This document shows positions 22,959 through 34,842 of a stretch of 64,000 nucleotides of DNA, piece after piece. The stretch comes from Nepenthes gracilis. Taxonomy: Eukaryota; Streptophyta; Magnoliopsida; Caryophyllales; Nepenthaceae. Each line of letters opens with the position of its first letter. Within the stretch, counting starts at the first letter, position 1. Where the stretch lies: contig BSYO01000004.1 of NCBI GenBank assembly GCA_033239525.1, forward strand, positions 20,250,037 through 20,314,036, read 5' to 3'. The notes beneath the pieces were generated by a model. It had not been told where the DNA came from, ran no database searches, and saw nothing but the letters and a program-made list of their open reading frames with translations. A program made the translations under genes and the position numbers.

Positions 22959-25900
22959 GTTTCCATGCTCATGTTGTTCTTAATGACATACCATTTGTTT
23001 TGATTAGAAATGTACCCATTTTCAGAATTCAGTTTTGTTAGTAATGCATCAATCAATCTATGGATGACTAGAGTTATTAATTAAATTAAGTTACATGAAA
23101 CACGGATTAGAATTGTTTGTTAGGCTTGTTTGAGCTCAACTGAAGAAACTTGGTAAGTCAAGTCTATTCTATAAGTTTGTTTGCATGAGGAGCAAGCATT
23201 ACTTGGTGTATCCACTAACAATAAACCAACATTGTAAAATAAAAAAATTGCTGAGAATAATATTTCTGGTGATAATTTTTTAGTTCTGAATAGTTAGAGG
23301 ATAAATTAATACCCAATTTATTTACAGGATTTTTGTATAATCATTAATTGACAATTAGTAAAGTGTGGCTGTTAATGACCATAATTCCTAACAATGGCAA
23401 TCCCATGTGATTAGTTCGATTTCACTGCAGAGGGAAAATCTGTTTCATATCAAAAATATCACCGACTACCTAAAACCCCTCTCAACCCTAATTATACTAA
23501 AATGATATGATCCTGCCTTAGATTACTCACCCTGAGGTGCTTTGAGACCCAAAATGACACGATATTGGAGGCAACACAAACCAGAAAATGGCTTGGTCAA
23601 GGATGAGCCTGTCACAAAATGACCCCTTTCAAAAACTTTACCTGCCATATTCTCACCTCTACAGGTACTAATCTGTCATGACATTATAATCTTGCCTGTC
23701 TGGCCCTAATCTGGCAGCTGATGTGAACATGAAACTTCGAATTTTGGTCCTCCAAGTTAGCTGGCAGTGACTGAAACACTATACCATAACTTGTGATAAC
23801 AAAAATCCCAAAACTATGTGAAACTTGAAATCCTATGCCGATTAACTATACCGGACATGAACCAAATCCTGACTATCCAGCTTGAATCCAATCTGAATTG
23901 TGGTCAACTATTGACAATTGCAAACTGATGGAACAATGATCAGCGACTACAGCCAATGACTGACAATGATTTTTGCTAATTGACCAAATTGACAACCAAT
24001 GATCAATGCTGAGACAAATGGTTGATGGTAGTGGCCAACAAGAGATGCTTGATCCCAAAGATGTACTTACTATTGATTCCTCTGACCAGTGACTGACAAC
24101 CATGACCATCGAGTCTTTCAACCATCATTGCTGGAGATCAGCAGAACGACCTATCATAATTGTAATTGTAGGAAATATTTTTAGTACAGTCCAAGAGAAT
24201 TATGAATATAACCCAATTTCATTTTCATTATAATTATAGTAAGAATTTCAGTTTTGAGTTTCAATTCAAATTCAATATCTGAAATGGATTATATCTCTTT
24301 TGTTCCTTCATTAGATATCTTCTTCATTTGTCCCATGATATGATGTTTTCACTGTGCTCATCCCTTTGCAGCTATGTGGATGACTTAAGTCAGCAGGAAC
24401 TTTGTCTTTAGGGAATATTGTTCACTGATAACCATGTCAGCTCTAAACCTTTTGGTTTGGCTATGGATATGCCTGATTTGTCTGGCTGCTGTATCCTGTT
24501 GCTTGAGTATGACTTACATAAAATGTGGAGCCAAGGGGCTGTTGACCCCAACATTTTAGTTGAGATGTTCATGCTTGAATTTTTGTATCCTATTCACATC
24601 TTTTCTGACTTGTGCTCCTTGGACTAACATTTGCCTCTTAGGCGTGTCTTCGCACCTATAAGCAAAAATTTTCACCACCCTTCTGTTGCATCACTTGCTC
24701 AAATTACAGAGTTGTAAAATGGAATTTACCTTTAATATTGATTGCAATTGTGTTTCTGATGTTTTGTAAAATGCTTCCCAAATCACCTTACTTTTATGAC
24801 AGCAATTGACTAAATGTTAAGATTGATGAACCGGATCGCTCTAAAATGATAAAATGGGAAATCAACACATTCCTTGCATTTTAGAAGCTGTACATGCAGA
24901 AGGTAAGATGAAGGACGGACATAGAAGATCTGTTAGGCACCTAAGACATTGGTAAGACATTGCCTTGGTGAGGAAAAGTGGTTTGGGGGCTACAGGAAAG
25001 CTAGAGGTATGCCTAGGATTCCTTAAGCAATGTAGTTAAAGAAGCATCTGACTATGATTCAATTTTTGGAAGATTTTGCCTTAACTGATTGGGATGGAAA
25101 AGGAGGACTAACATGGCCATACCCGTACAGTGGACGTTTAAGCTTTGTTCTCTTTGCTTTTGTCATATGCAAATGATCCAGGGAGAAGAAAATGCATGAT
25201 TTCTTATTGTTTTGGCAGACAACAATATTAACCTAATCTTGTCAGATCCATCCTTTTCCTTGTTTCAAGCTAACATTACATTGCTCACTTCCTGTTATTC
25301 AAGTTTTCCATGAAATCTTGGTCCAAACCTCTTGAGGAAAATTGACTTCACAGCAAGAATAAAAAAATGCAAATAGATTTGCATAATACTGTTTTCGCAT
25401 GCTTCCTGATTTATATGTGGTTTATGTGCTAATTCGGATACTTCCATATTGCACTTCCCCTTTTCCATTGTTGAATTTTCAATGGAAATCAGATTTATAG
25501 GTAAATTTATAGAGGCTGAAAGTGCTTGTATATATAAGCCCATGTATGCATGCCTTATTGTCTTTACTCTTGTTAATTTGCATGCCTTGTTGTCTTTACT
25601 CTTGTTAATTTGCATGCCAGGCTCATACTGCATTTACATATTTAATAATCTCAGCTATTCTCAGTTCACATATGTAGTATTGCATCCGGGGTTTATGTTT
25701 TCTGTATATGTAAGCCCTTTCCTGCTTGTCCGTGGCAGCTGTGTTATGAATGCAAGTCCCATTCAACTTCTGACTTGGGGAACAACAGTATACCTCCTTT
25801 GTAACCTCCGTTCTATTTATTGGTCTGAGTAAGATACGATTTATTTGATTGAAATTAGTTCAATGAAACATTCATAAAAAAAAAAAAAAAAACCTCTGTC

Positions 25901-27398
25901 AGTGGGATTCCATCTATTTTATAGTTCCTTATAGTTTATTGAGGATATCTCCTGTGCTTCTTTAATTGTTTGGGGAGATTTTTTACTCATGCTTTTATTG
26001 TGCAGGAGGGAGTGGATGATTTTGGTTTCAACTGATTTCTAAAAGCAGGCAATGGGACAGGGTTTCCAATTGTTCTGCCAAAACAGATGGTGTTAAATTG
26101 TGGTTAGCTTTAAGTCAGTCGAGCTTTCTTTGACATACAACATTAAAGCCACTCATGAGCATCTGGTGATTTTCTTGCGTGGCATTGCAGACTTGAGTTT
26201 AGGAAAAGCTAGGCTTGGCATTTTGCATCTTTCGTTTTTGTCATGGAAGCTGTTCAGATTGTTACTAGAGGAGCTCTAAGAGTATGACACTGTAATTAGG
26301 TGGTCATCATATCCTTTTTTACTGATTTGTATATATCTTTGTGGATTATGAACAGTGTCCATCTCAATTCATTGTAGTTAGTTAAGAAAAAGTCAGGATG
26401 ATGATATCTTGAGTAAGAACTGCAAATATTCCTATTTAAACACATGATGCTAATTCATACAATAGGTTTAAGACTGTACGAGAGGCTTCTTATTGAACTG
26501 CTTGTGAAGCTCAACGAAAGGTCATTTGTCTTCATGTTTTTGGGGGGATATAATCATATTATAACTACCCAGAAAAGGTACTTATGAGAAGACCCAGGCA
26601 TGTTCCTAACAATATTCAGCTCGACAAAACAAAACTGTAAAACTTAGTCAGGAGAAAAACATTTATGCAAACTTTGTTAATTTAAAAATGATTTTTTGAA
26701 CTAGATATTGTATTTGACTACTACTATTTTTGAAAAACTAAGCATTCATATTTTTCCAAAGATGATACGCAACTGCAGCGAAACAAGCGCATAAAAGTTT
26801 GTTCACCTTGGTCTTTCTCCGACATTTCCCAACACGCTATTCAAACACTATTTCCGATTCCCCAATGATGCTTACAGTTAAACGTTAGCACCTGGTTCTA
26901 GACTTCAGTAGAAAAGACACTAAAAGATTACATTGTTTGAAGAATTCATCTTCACTTGAACATAGCCTGCATTTTGATTTTTTTGGAGACCATATTCGAT
27001 GAGAATTCCATTTGTTTTGGATTTCTTTGGAACACAGAAGAAATGGATGCTTAGGAATAATAGCCTTGTCCCTTGTGCCATACCAGTTGCTTCCGTGAAA
27101 CACGTGGACTTCGTAGTGTAGTATCCTAATAAGCTATCCTTGTGGATAACCCCATGAAGTATTTTCATTTGTTGAACAGATGATACCCAATTAGCCTTAA
27201 TGACAGGATTTTAACTGAACTCAACAGTGTATTTTATTTCCTCTGTATGTGCCAGCTCATTTATTTTCATTTCTCATGCTCAATGAACAATTTTTTAGCT
27301 TTAATTTTAGGCTTGTTTGACAAACAGGCATGATCCGCACATGCTATAATTTAGCCTGTTTATGTTCATGAGTTACTTTGTTATTATCTGGTAACTTG
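22959..27398. other. No gene recognised
   Basis: About 4.4 kb of moderate-GC DNA without a convincing exon on either strand. Open frames such as 24418-24627 and 25449-25832 (plus) have no familiar motif. A 32-bp unit starting CATGCCTTGTTGTCTTTACT is tandemly duplicated at 25549-25612. Confidence 0.4.
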
Positions 27399-28015
27399 CT
27401 TTAGGTTATATTGTTTGTTTATGAATTCACGAGGGATATTACTATAAACAAGTCCCTGAAAGGCTTGCTAAATCTATTTAATACAATGTTGAATTGGAAA
27501 CTTTAATCATTTTTGCAACCTAAGCATTACATTTGCATGGCTTGCCAATAATATCTAGGTGTCCAAATACTAAATCTGAACTATATCAATACTTGTCTAT
27601 CTTCAAGTTGAAATTCTGACCTTATTTCAAAACCCGCAATGACTTTTTCAGCTTACATGATTGTAAATATATTAGGGTGATGGAAGTGTATGTTTGCTTC
27701 TATTTTGCTTTAGGTTATATTGATTATTTATGAGATGACGAGAGATCTAATTATAAACAAGTCCATGAAGGCTTGCTAAAACTTATTTACAAAGTGTTGA
27801 ATAGGAAACTCTTGTCGTTTTTGCACCCTAAGCATTTAGGGATCATGGCTTGCCAATAACATCTAGGTGTCAAAATAATGAATCCAAGCTATATCAATAC
27901 TTGCTTAGTTTCAAGTTGAAGTTCTGACCTCGTTTTGAAACCGGCAATGACTTTTTCAGCTGACAGGATTGTAAAGGTAATAGGGCAACAGAAGTGTATG
28001 TTAGCTGTTGTTTTC
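27399..28015. repeat. Tandem duplication (about 308 bp x 2)
   Basis: Copies at 27399-27706 and 27707-28015 both start GCTTTAGGTTATATTG and share TATAAACAAGTCC, GGCTTGCCAATAA, ATCTAGGTGTC and AATGACTTTTTCAGCT in order. They have clearly diverged and have no coding potential. Confidence 0.8.
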
Positions 28016-29835
28016 TTTAGTATATGAAGACATAATTATGCTTTGAGTAGATTGTGTGCATTTGGTAAGCCAGTGGTGGGGCAACTTATGCTCACAATTT
28101 GGGTGCCTTTAATAAACTAAGTTTTCAGTATATTTTGGGCCCTACTGTACTGAAAATCTGACAACCATGGGAGCTGCTTTGGGGAGTTTGGCGAATGTGT
28201 GCTGCCCAGTAGTGTTTTGAGCATGAGAAGGGGGTGGGCTTTTAAAATGCATTACTACAGCTAGAAATTCAATGATATGAAAAACTCTTCCCTTCTATAA
28301 ACTAGTCACTTGTGTCTGCTTTGGCAAATTTATAGGTGCACTGCACATTTACAGGAAAGGTTATCACTGAAACACTACTGCTGACAACACTCTTACTACA
28401 CTGTTTATGGCAGCAACAACCTAAATATTGTGCAACACAATACAACAGCATAATTCCTGAACACGCCCTGAGAAGGAAATTCACATTATCAGTTTGAGAA
28501 GTTTTGATTATTTTTTTCCAGAAAGCCTATCTTTCTGGATTGGTCAACTTGGATAGCTAATTTGGCCAATTTGTCACTCTTAGGAGGGCAGAAGGGGTGG
28601 GAAAGGAGCTCACAGTTGAGGAGCTCGCCTGGAAAGTGTAGTAGATTTCATTCTAGGTCATTTGGAAGGGCTTTGTATATTTCTATTTTTGGGTGTAAGG
28701 TTGTGGTTGTTTCCTCAACTGTAGTTAGTTGTGTGATTCAAATCCAGGATTTTTCTTCATTAAAAATACCTTGTAAAATCAGTTATGCTTCTATTGTAAT
28801 TTGAGATATTCCTTTCATATTAAGAATCAGTATTATTGAGATATTCGCCTAGAAAGGGTTTTTTTTTTTTTTAAGTTTGTTCTTTGATTGATATCTACAA
28901 ATCTTTTTCTTTCAAAATTTCAGTTGCAAACTTCAGTTATATTTATTTTGTATTCTGAGTTATTGCTTTCATCTTTAAGGTCACTACTGTTGCTGAAAAC
29001 ATGTTTGTTTTTCTGACTATATGAACTGAGACTTGAAGAGACGAGTCCATAGTGAGTAGGACAATGTGCCCTTTGCAAAGACCACATAGTATAGATGAAC
29101 ATAAGAATAACGGTAAAACAATATTCAAATCACACTACTGATCCTTACAGTCACCCCTTTAGTGCACAATAACCAGAACACTGTGGAATGGCTGTAAGGG
29201 AAGTTCTTTTGCATAGTGACTGTGGGTAAAGATATTGATATGTAAAGGAATCTCTGTATTTCTTCCCTAGCCTATGCACCAAACTCTAGCAAACATAGTT
29301 ATTTAGAAAATTGACATGTTTTATCAGTTGAAGAAGAGTTTGTTAAGTAGAGATATCTGAAAGCTACTATGCAAAGGTCAAAACATGGCTAGTACTGGTG
29401 CATATACATACATTGGGAAAAAAATCATTCAATTGAGTAATAAGTTAATGCAGAGGTTTTTGAAGTACACACTTTTGAAATTTGGTTTGATTCTAAAATT
29501 AGTTGAAAGGTCACCAAGTCTGATGAAAGTTTACATTTGTGAGGCAGCCAACAGAATTTATGATCAGTGTTGAGGACTTAAGAGATCAGGATCATGAAAA
29601 ACTTTGCTTTCTATTTATCAATTTGACTTCTCCGTTTCTATTATATTTGGATGCTTTAACTATGAGGTATCTCTAGCTACATCAAGTGGCGTGGATGGCA
29701 GGGTGGATGGTGGATTTAATGCCACACTACCAGCATTACTTGTTAACCATGGTTGTCTTTGTTAGGTTGCTGTTACAATTCGTTTTCCCATGTGAGGCTG
29801 CCTATTTAGTAGATACAAACTTCACATTGGTCACA
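28016..29835. other. No gene recognised
   Basis: Spacer with short open frames only. A T-run lies at about 28859-28873. Nothing else stands out. Confidence 0.4.
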
Positions 29836-29859
29836 TGAGAGAGAGAGGGGGGGGGGGGG
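29836..29859. repeat. GA/G microsatellite
   Basis: A short GA repeat passes into a run of G. Confidence 0.85.
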
Positions 29860-29862
29860 AAT

Positions 29863-30201
29863 AACAACTGGCATTCCAGGACCATGACAGTTGAAATGAG
29901 CACATGACTTGAAGATCAAGATTTCTGTGCAGGAATGATCTCGTTGTCACTTAGTTAAAATTCTGACCATCTCTGTGAAAATATTTGGATTAACAACTGG
30001 CATGGCAGGACCATGACAGTTGAAATGTCTCATTTAGTTAAAATCTGACCATCTCTGTGAAAATATTGGGAGTAACAACTGGCATTTCAGGACCATGACA
30101 GTTGAAATATGCGCGTGACTTGAATTCAATATGGCCATGTAGGAATGATCTCCTTGTCATTTACTTAGAATCTGATCATCTCTGTGAAAATATTTGGACT
30201 T
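29863..30201. repeat. Tandem repeat, three units (82-130 bp)
   Basis: Each unit begins AACAACTGGCAT, then has CAGGACCATGACAGTTGAAA and ends with CATCTCTGTGAAAATATT. The middle unit lacks about 48 bp present in the others. Confidence 0.8.
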
Positions 30202-30430
30202 AGTTTTAGAGGATCAATTAGAGGTAGGTAGCAGAACAACCAACAGTAAAATCATAAATTCCTGTTTGGGTTTGACTTTTGGCTTCCATATATGATTTTA
30301 GAGGATCATCTCTGTGAAAATATTTGGACTAAGTTTTAGAGGATCAATTAGAGGTAGGTAGCGGAACAACCAACAGTAAAATCTTAAATTCCTGTTTGGG
30401 TTTGAATTTTGGCTTCCATATATGATTTTA
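30202..30430. repeat. Tandem duplication (130 bp, near-identical)
   Basis: Two copies starting at 30202 and 30332 with very few differences. The first ends with the CATCTCTGTGAAAATATT motif of the preceding repeat, linking the two arrays. The low divergence implies a recent duplication. Confidence 0.82.
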
Positions 30431-30597
30431 TATTGCAATCATTGGTTTGAAAACGATATCACAAAAGTCATACAAACAAATTTTATATACTTTTTCCCTG
30501 TAAATAATATCATTCCCGGATAGATCATGCATTTTCCTGTAAATATGTACTGAATAATCCTCTGTTTCCTCCTAACATGCTTTTAGAGAACAGTAAG

Positions 30598-30598
<1 letters not shown>

Positions 30599-30646
<48 letters not shown>

Positions 30647-30648
30647 TG
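30599..30648. repeat. TA then TATG microsatellite
   Basis: A TA dinucleotide run continues as a TATG tetranucleotide run. Confidence 0.9.
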
Positions 30649-33600
30649 GTTTTAAGACTTCTGGAAAAGCTTATTTACCATGTAGGTGGTAAAGTTGTGT
30701 ACAAATGACCTGCTTTGGAGACCGTAACGTGAGAAGCCTCTTTCTCTTGGCTACAAGTTTCATTCTTTAATCTAAAACTTTATTGGCTTCGTATTTTTGA
30801 ATCAAGTGGCACCAGTTATCCACTCCAATGAGATTGGTGCTGTTGGTCCCGAATAAAAAAAAACCGGTGACAGCCAATCATAGGGAGGGAGTTGAAAGAG
30901 CCCGACAAGGTGGCATAAATTAAGGACAGACAAGAGCCAGTTAAGAGATGCTTTGTCCTTGGGTAGCAAAAAGAGACAATGTCGATTAGAAAATTAAGAG
31001 TTTTTAACTGGAAAGTTGTTTATCTACAACCATTGATTTAAGAGACTACTATGGGTTTTTGTGGGTGGGCGTGCTTGATTGGTATGAGAGCTGAATGAGC
31101 TGGAAGCTTGTGAGGAATGTACGCTATCAAAGTAATAATATTATTTTATTTTTATTTTTATTTTTAGTTTTTTTGTGAGGAATGGCTGGCTTATCATTAT
31201 TTTTTTATATTACTGTGATTCCTTGTGGTATTCCAAAAACCATCTAGGAGATAGTTCTTTTGTCTTGGACTTTCAAGTCTTATGAGAGGTTAAAATACCT
31301 TCCTGTGACACATTGTTTTCGTTTCTGTTTGATTGTTGTTATTATAGAACATTGTTGGCCTTCGAATTCTTTGTGCAAGTGCCGAAATAGAAAAAACCAA
31401 AGTTTCCACCAAAGTTTCTCTGTATTCCTTTTAAATCTCAAGATGTCTAGCTAGCTATTTTGATATTCAATGTGCGACTCTAAAAAGGATTAGTGGAATG
31501 GCAAAGCTGCCACCGTGTCATCATATGTAAAATAAGATCGTATATAATAGACTTAAAATAATTCAACCTTACCTAAGACCTTATGCATAGCGTGAGGTTT
31601 GTGCTGTAGCCGTGATATAATTTGCGCCAGTTAAATGGATTGAGAGGATGAGGAGGCATTAGTCCACATTTTTAACATGATTCTTTTTTTATATCTATTC
31701 ATATCATCATTCAACAGCAGAACTGTAAATATTCTGTTGCAAGATGGGTTTGGGTTGGAAGTCAATGGCTGTCTTGTTATGATTAGGTGGTAATACGTTT
31801 AGAATTTCTTGCTTAAGATTTGGAATTCTTTGAGGCACGTAATATCCAGGGGACAAGCAAGCTTTGTCTAAGTCAATAGCTCTAGTACGTTAATGTCTTC
31901 AGCCCCTAATTATCCAAGCAGAAGCACAATCTTTTATTATTATTATTTTTTTAATGAATTATTGGTTGCTGGACCCACATATCATCGCTGGACTAGAATT
32001 TGCAGATGGCCATCGTTGTTGATAAAGTGGTGGTTAGGGACGTGAATTTAGAAATCATTTGCTGATGATAAGCCTTTCTAATTCTTCCTATGGTGTTCTG
32101 GAGGCATCTAGTTCAAAATTGTCAGTTTTCTCACATACTTTGGACCGTAAAGATTTCATCTTAACAACTGAAATTTCAAAATGGGTCCGACACATGTAAT
32201 ATATTTTCATAATTCTGATCATTTATTGGCGGTGGAAGTACGAGGCAGGTTGAAAAATGAGTTAGCTTTAAGAGTGTACTTGTTACTGACCCGTGTTTGC
32301 CGAGGGTGTTAGAAGGTCAGTTTGGAAATTGAAGATTAGGTGTGCATGCTGATTAGATATCGCATTGACACAGGGAGCCTCTGCATGGGGCGTTTCTCTA
32401 TAAAGAATGTCACAATCTAAGCAACCAGGACAGGGGGTTAGATCTCCCACATGCCTTTTTTGGGGACTATAAATTACCCTCTTAGCTGTAACAGCTTCTG
32501 ACGACAACAGAATAATACATCTAGTGACTGTTTGCCATGCCATTGCCGGGTAATGTGATGATTTTTTCTTTGTCAATGGAGAAAAGTGAACCCGGTAGTG
32601 GTCGACTTCAGATTAATTAGTTTCTTATGGAATTTGCGAGATCTCAAATCTACTGTCGTATACATCGAGGTCTTGTATTATCCGTCCATTGTCCGGCTGC
32701 CCCTTTTCCGTTAGATTTACCGTGGTTCGAGCCTTCCTTCGTAGTATAAAAGTGTCATGTTATTCTGTTAAAATACGTATAGCCATCTCACGGTTCAATA
32801 AACAATCAAATCCAGCCGGCCGATGGGATTAATAAATAATGGGGCACTGGAGTCGAGGTAGATGACGGCCTCAAAAGGAGGAAAAGCTGAATCAAAGTTC
32901 CAAAGGAAAGTCGAGACACACCTGGGACAATGCAACTTGTGTTGGCTGCCTGCTTTATCTCGTTTGCTGCTTGTCACTAGACTAGACGATGCTTTTGCAA
33001 CGAAGCGTGATTTATCGTCTTAAAAGCTCCACACTGCAGCATGGGGGAGAGGTTTTGCAGGTGACTGTTCTACCTGCTAGCCGAGCTCACCGCTGCACTT
33101 TGCATATAACTGAACCAAACCCCAAAGCCACGTTGGGTCTGATTGTATGAATCTATTTTTATTATTTTACTTGATTTAGTTTAATACTGTCTAAAAATAT
33201 AAGTATTTTTAGATTATTTTTGGTTAAATATTGTGAGTGTTTATTGGGTTGCCTAATAACAGCTCAGACTATCCGCCGTTGCCGGAAGTGAATATTTTTT
33301 GGCGACCTTCATGGGTACTTTTTTTTTTAATTATTATTTCTTATTTAAAATAAAACTAGGCATGAGGATTGATTTTATATGAATATGATCCGAATGCATG
33401 AGCATTAATTTTGTATGCTGGTCATTCAGTAATAGCGAATGTCAACGTCGAGTGAGAGGAATATCATCTATTAATTTAAAAACAAAAAAAAAAAATAGTG
33501 CAAAGGAAAAAAAATAAATAAATAAGGGAAAATAATGAACCGTACACTGTTCGATTTGCATAAAATAATCAAGAAATGAACAAAAATTAGCGATTCTAAA

Positions 33601-34419
33601 AATATGGTAACTTCGATCAGCAGATTGGAAAATATTATAAAAAAATAAAAATATGTTTTTAAAAGCTTTTAATATTATTTTGTCAAATTAAGATTTTACC
33701 CTTTTTTGTCTGAATATATATGGGAGTATTATTCAAAATCGTGAACACATTAATAAATCCTGTGGAGCCATGAATAAGATTTTATACTTTAATATATCAT
33801 CCTATATTTCTAATAAATATTTGTATTTTTTTCACATAATTTTACATTATTATAATTTTTATTGTTAAAAATTAAACTGAACACAGCATGAAATTAAATA
33901 TTTTATGCAATGTTTTCATGCTAAGTTCTTGCAGTTCATTACTTCCACAATTTTAAGCCACTATGACTCTTCCCCTATTTGATTCGTCTAACAATGGTAA
34001 TTTAATTTTCTTAAATGATAAGGTAAACCCGGTCCATATATGTCTGATGTTTTTTTGGGTCAACTTAATCCAATCTATATATAATTTAATGTAAGTTATT
34101 ATCAGATAATTAAATAATAGTTATAATTAATCTGATAGTTGATAAAATTATTTATTGAATCAATCAGATCAAATTGTACTAGTCCATAATTAACATGCCA
34201 ATCAGTGGAATTTTCAAGATGTCTTAAATACTAATGCAAGTTGTTATCTATGGTGTATATAATTTTAAATTATAATTTAAATTTTAATAAATTATAACAA
34301 TTATCACGAATTTTCGTCATGATGATGACATTAATTATATTGATTAGGTTTTGTCATTTATTTAAAATATAACTTATCAAATAAATCGTGTTCTTAGTGT
34401 GTTAGACGATTGACCTTCA
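30649..34419. other. No gene recognised
   Basis: Up to about 33120 the DNA is of moderate GC, with unrecognised open frames (32283-32576 and 32795-32977, minus). From 33130 onward it becomes strongly AT-rich, as in ordinary intergenic plant DNA. No RNA gene or mobile element could be supported. Confidence 0.4.
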
Positions 34420-34624
34420 TCATATAATACCCATAATTTAATATCCATAATTTATAGAAAATTTAAATATGTTAAGTAATACTGAGTGTTTCATCGTATG
34501 ATATCCATAATTTAATACCCATAATTTATAAAAAATTTAAGTGTGCTAAGTAATACTGAGTGCTTTATTGTATAATACTCATAATTTATAAAAAATTTAA
34601 GTGTGCTAAGTAATATTGATGAAC
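34420..34624. repeat. Tandem repeat (about 74 bp, nearly 3 units)
   Basis: Units share CCATAATTTA, AAATTTAAGTGTGCTAAGTA and a TACTGAGTG segment; the last is truncated. It lies about 220 bp beyond the CYP734A stop codon. Confidence 0.8.
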
Positions 34625-34842
34625 TTATATTCAACAGTCAAATTTGATTTAAATGGGTCAAAATTTATCCGTCCTAAAATGCTATTAATCCCTATATTAT
34701 TATCACTTTTACAACATTTTACATAGCTCAAAAAAAAAAAAAAAAAGAAGAAGAGAAGAGAGGTTTACAAGATGGAGAAAGCTTAAATGGGTGTGTATTT
34801 TTGATTTTATAGCGTAAGAGTTTCATGAATTGTGTTGTTTTT

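Noticed and set aside
30837..30975. Possible short mobile element with A-rich start and direct AGACAA-like motifs
   Set aside because: No inverted ends or target duplication could be found.
32283..32576. 97-codon open frame with several cysteines (minus)
   Set aside because: CPGCLDC looks like a metal-binding motif, but there is no second half, no family resemblance and no gene context.
32640..32745. tRNA-like B box GGTTCGAGCC near 32726
   Set aside because: No A box at the right distance and no cloverleaf could be drawn from the flanking sequence.
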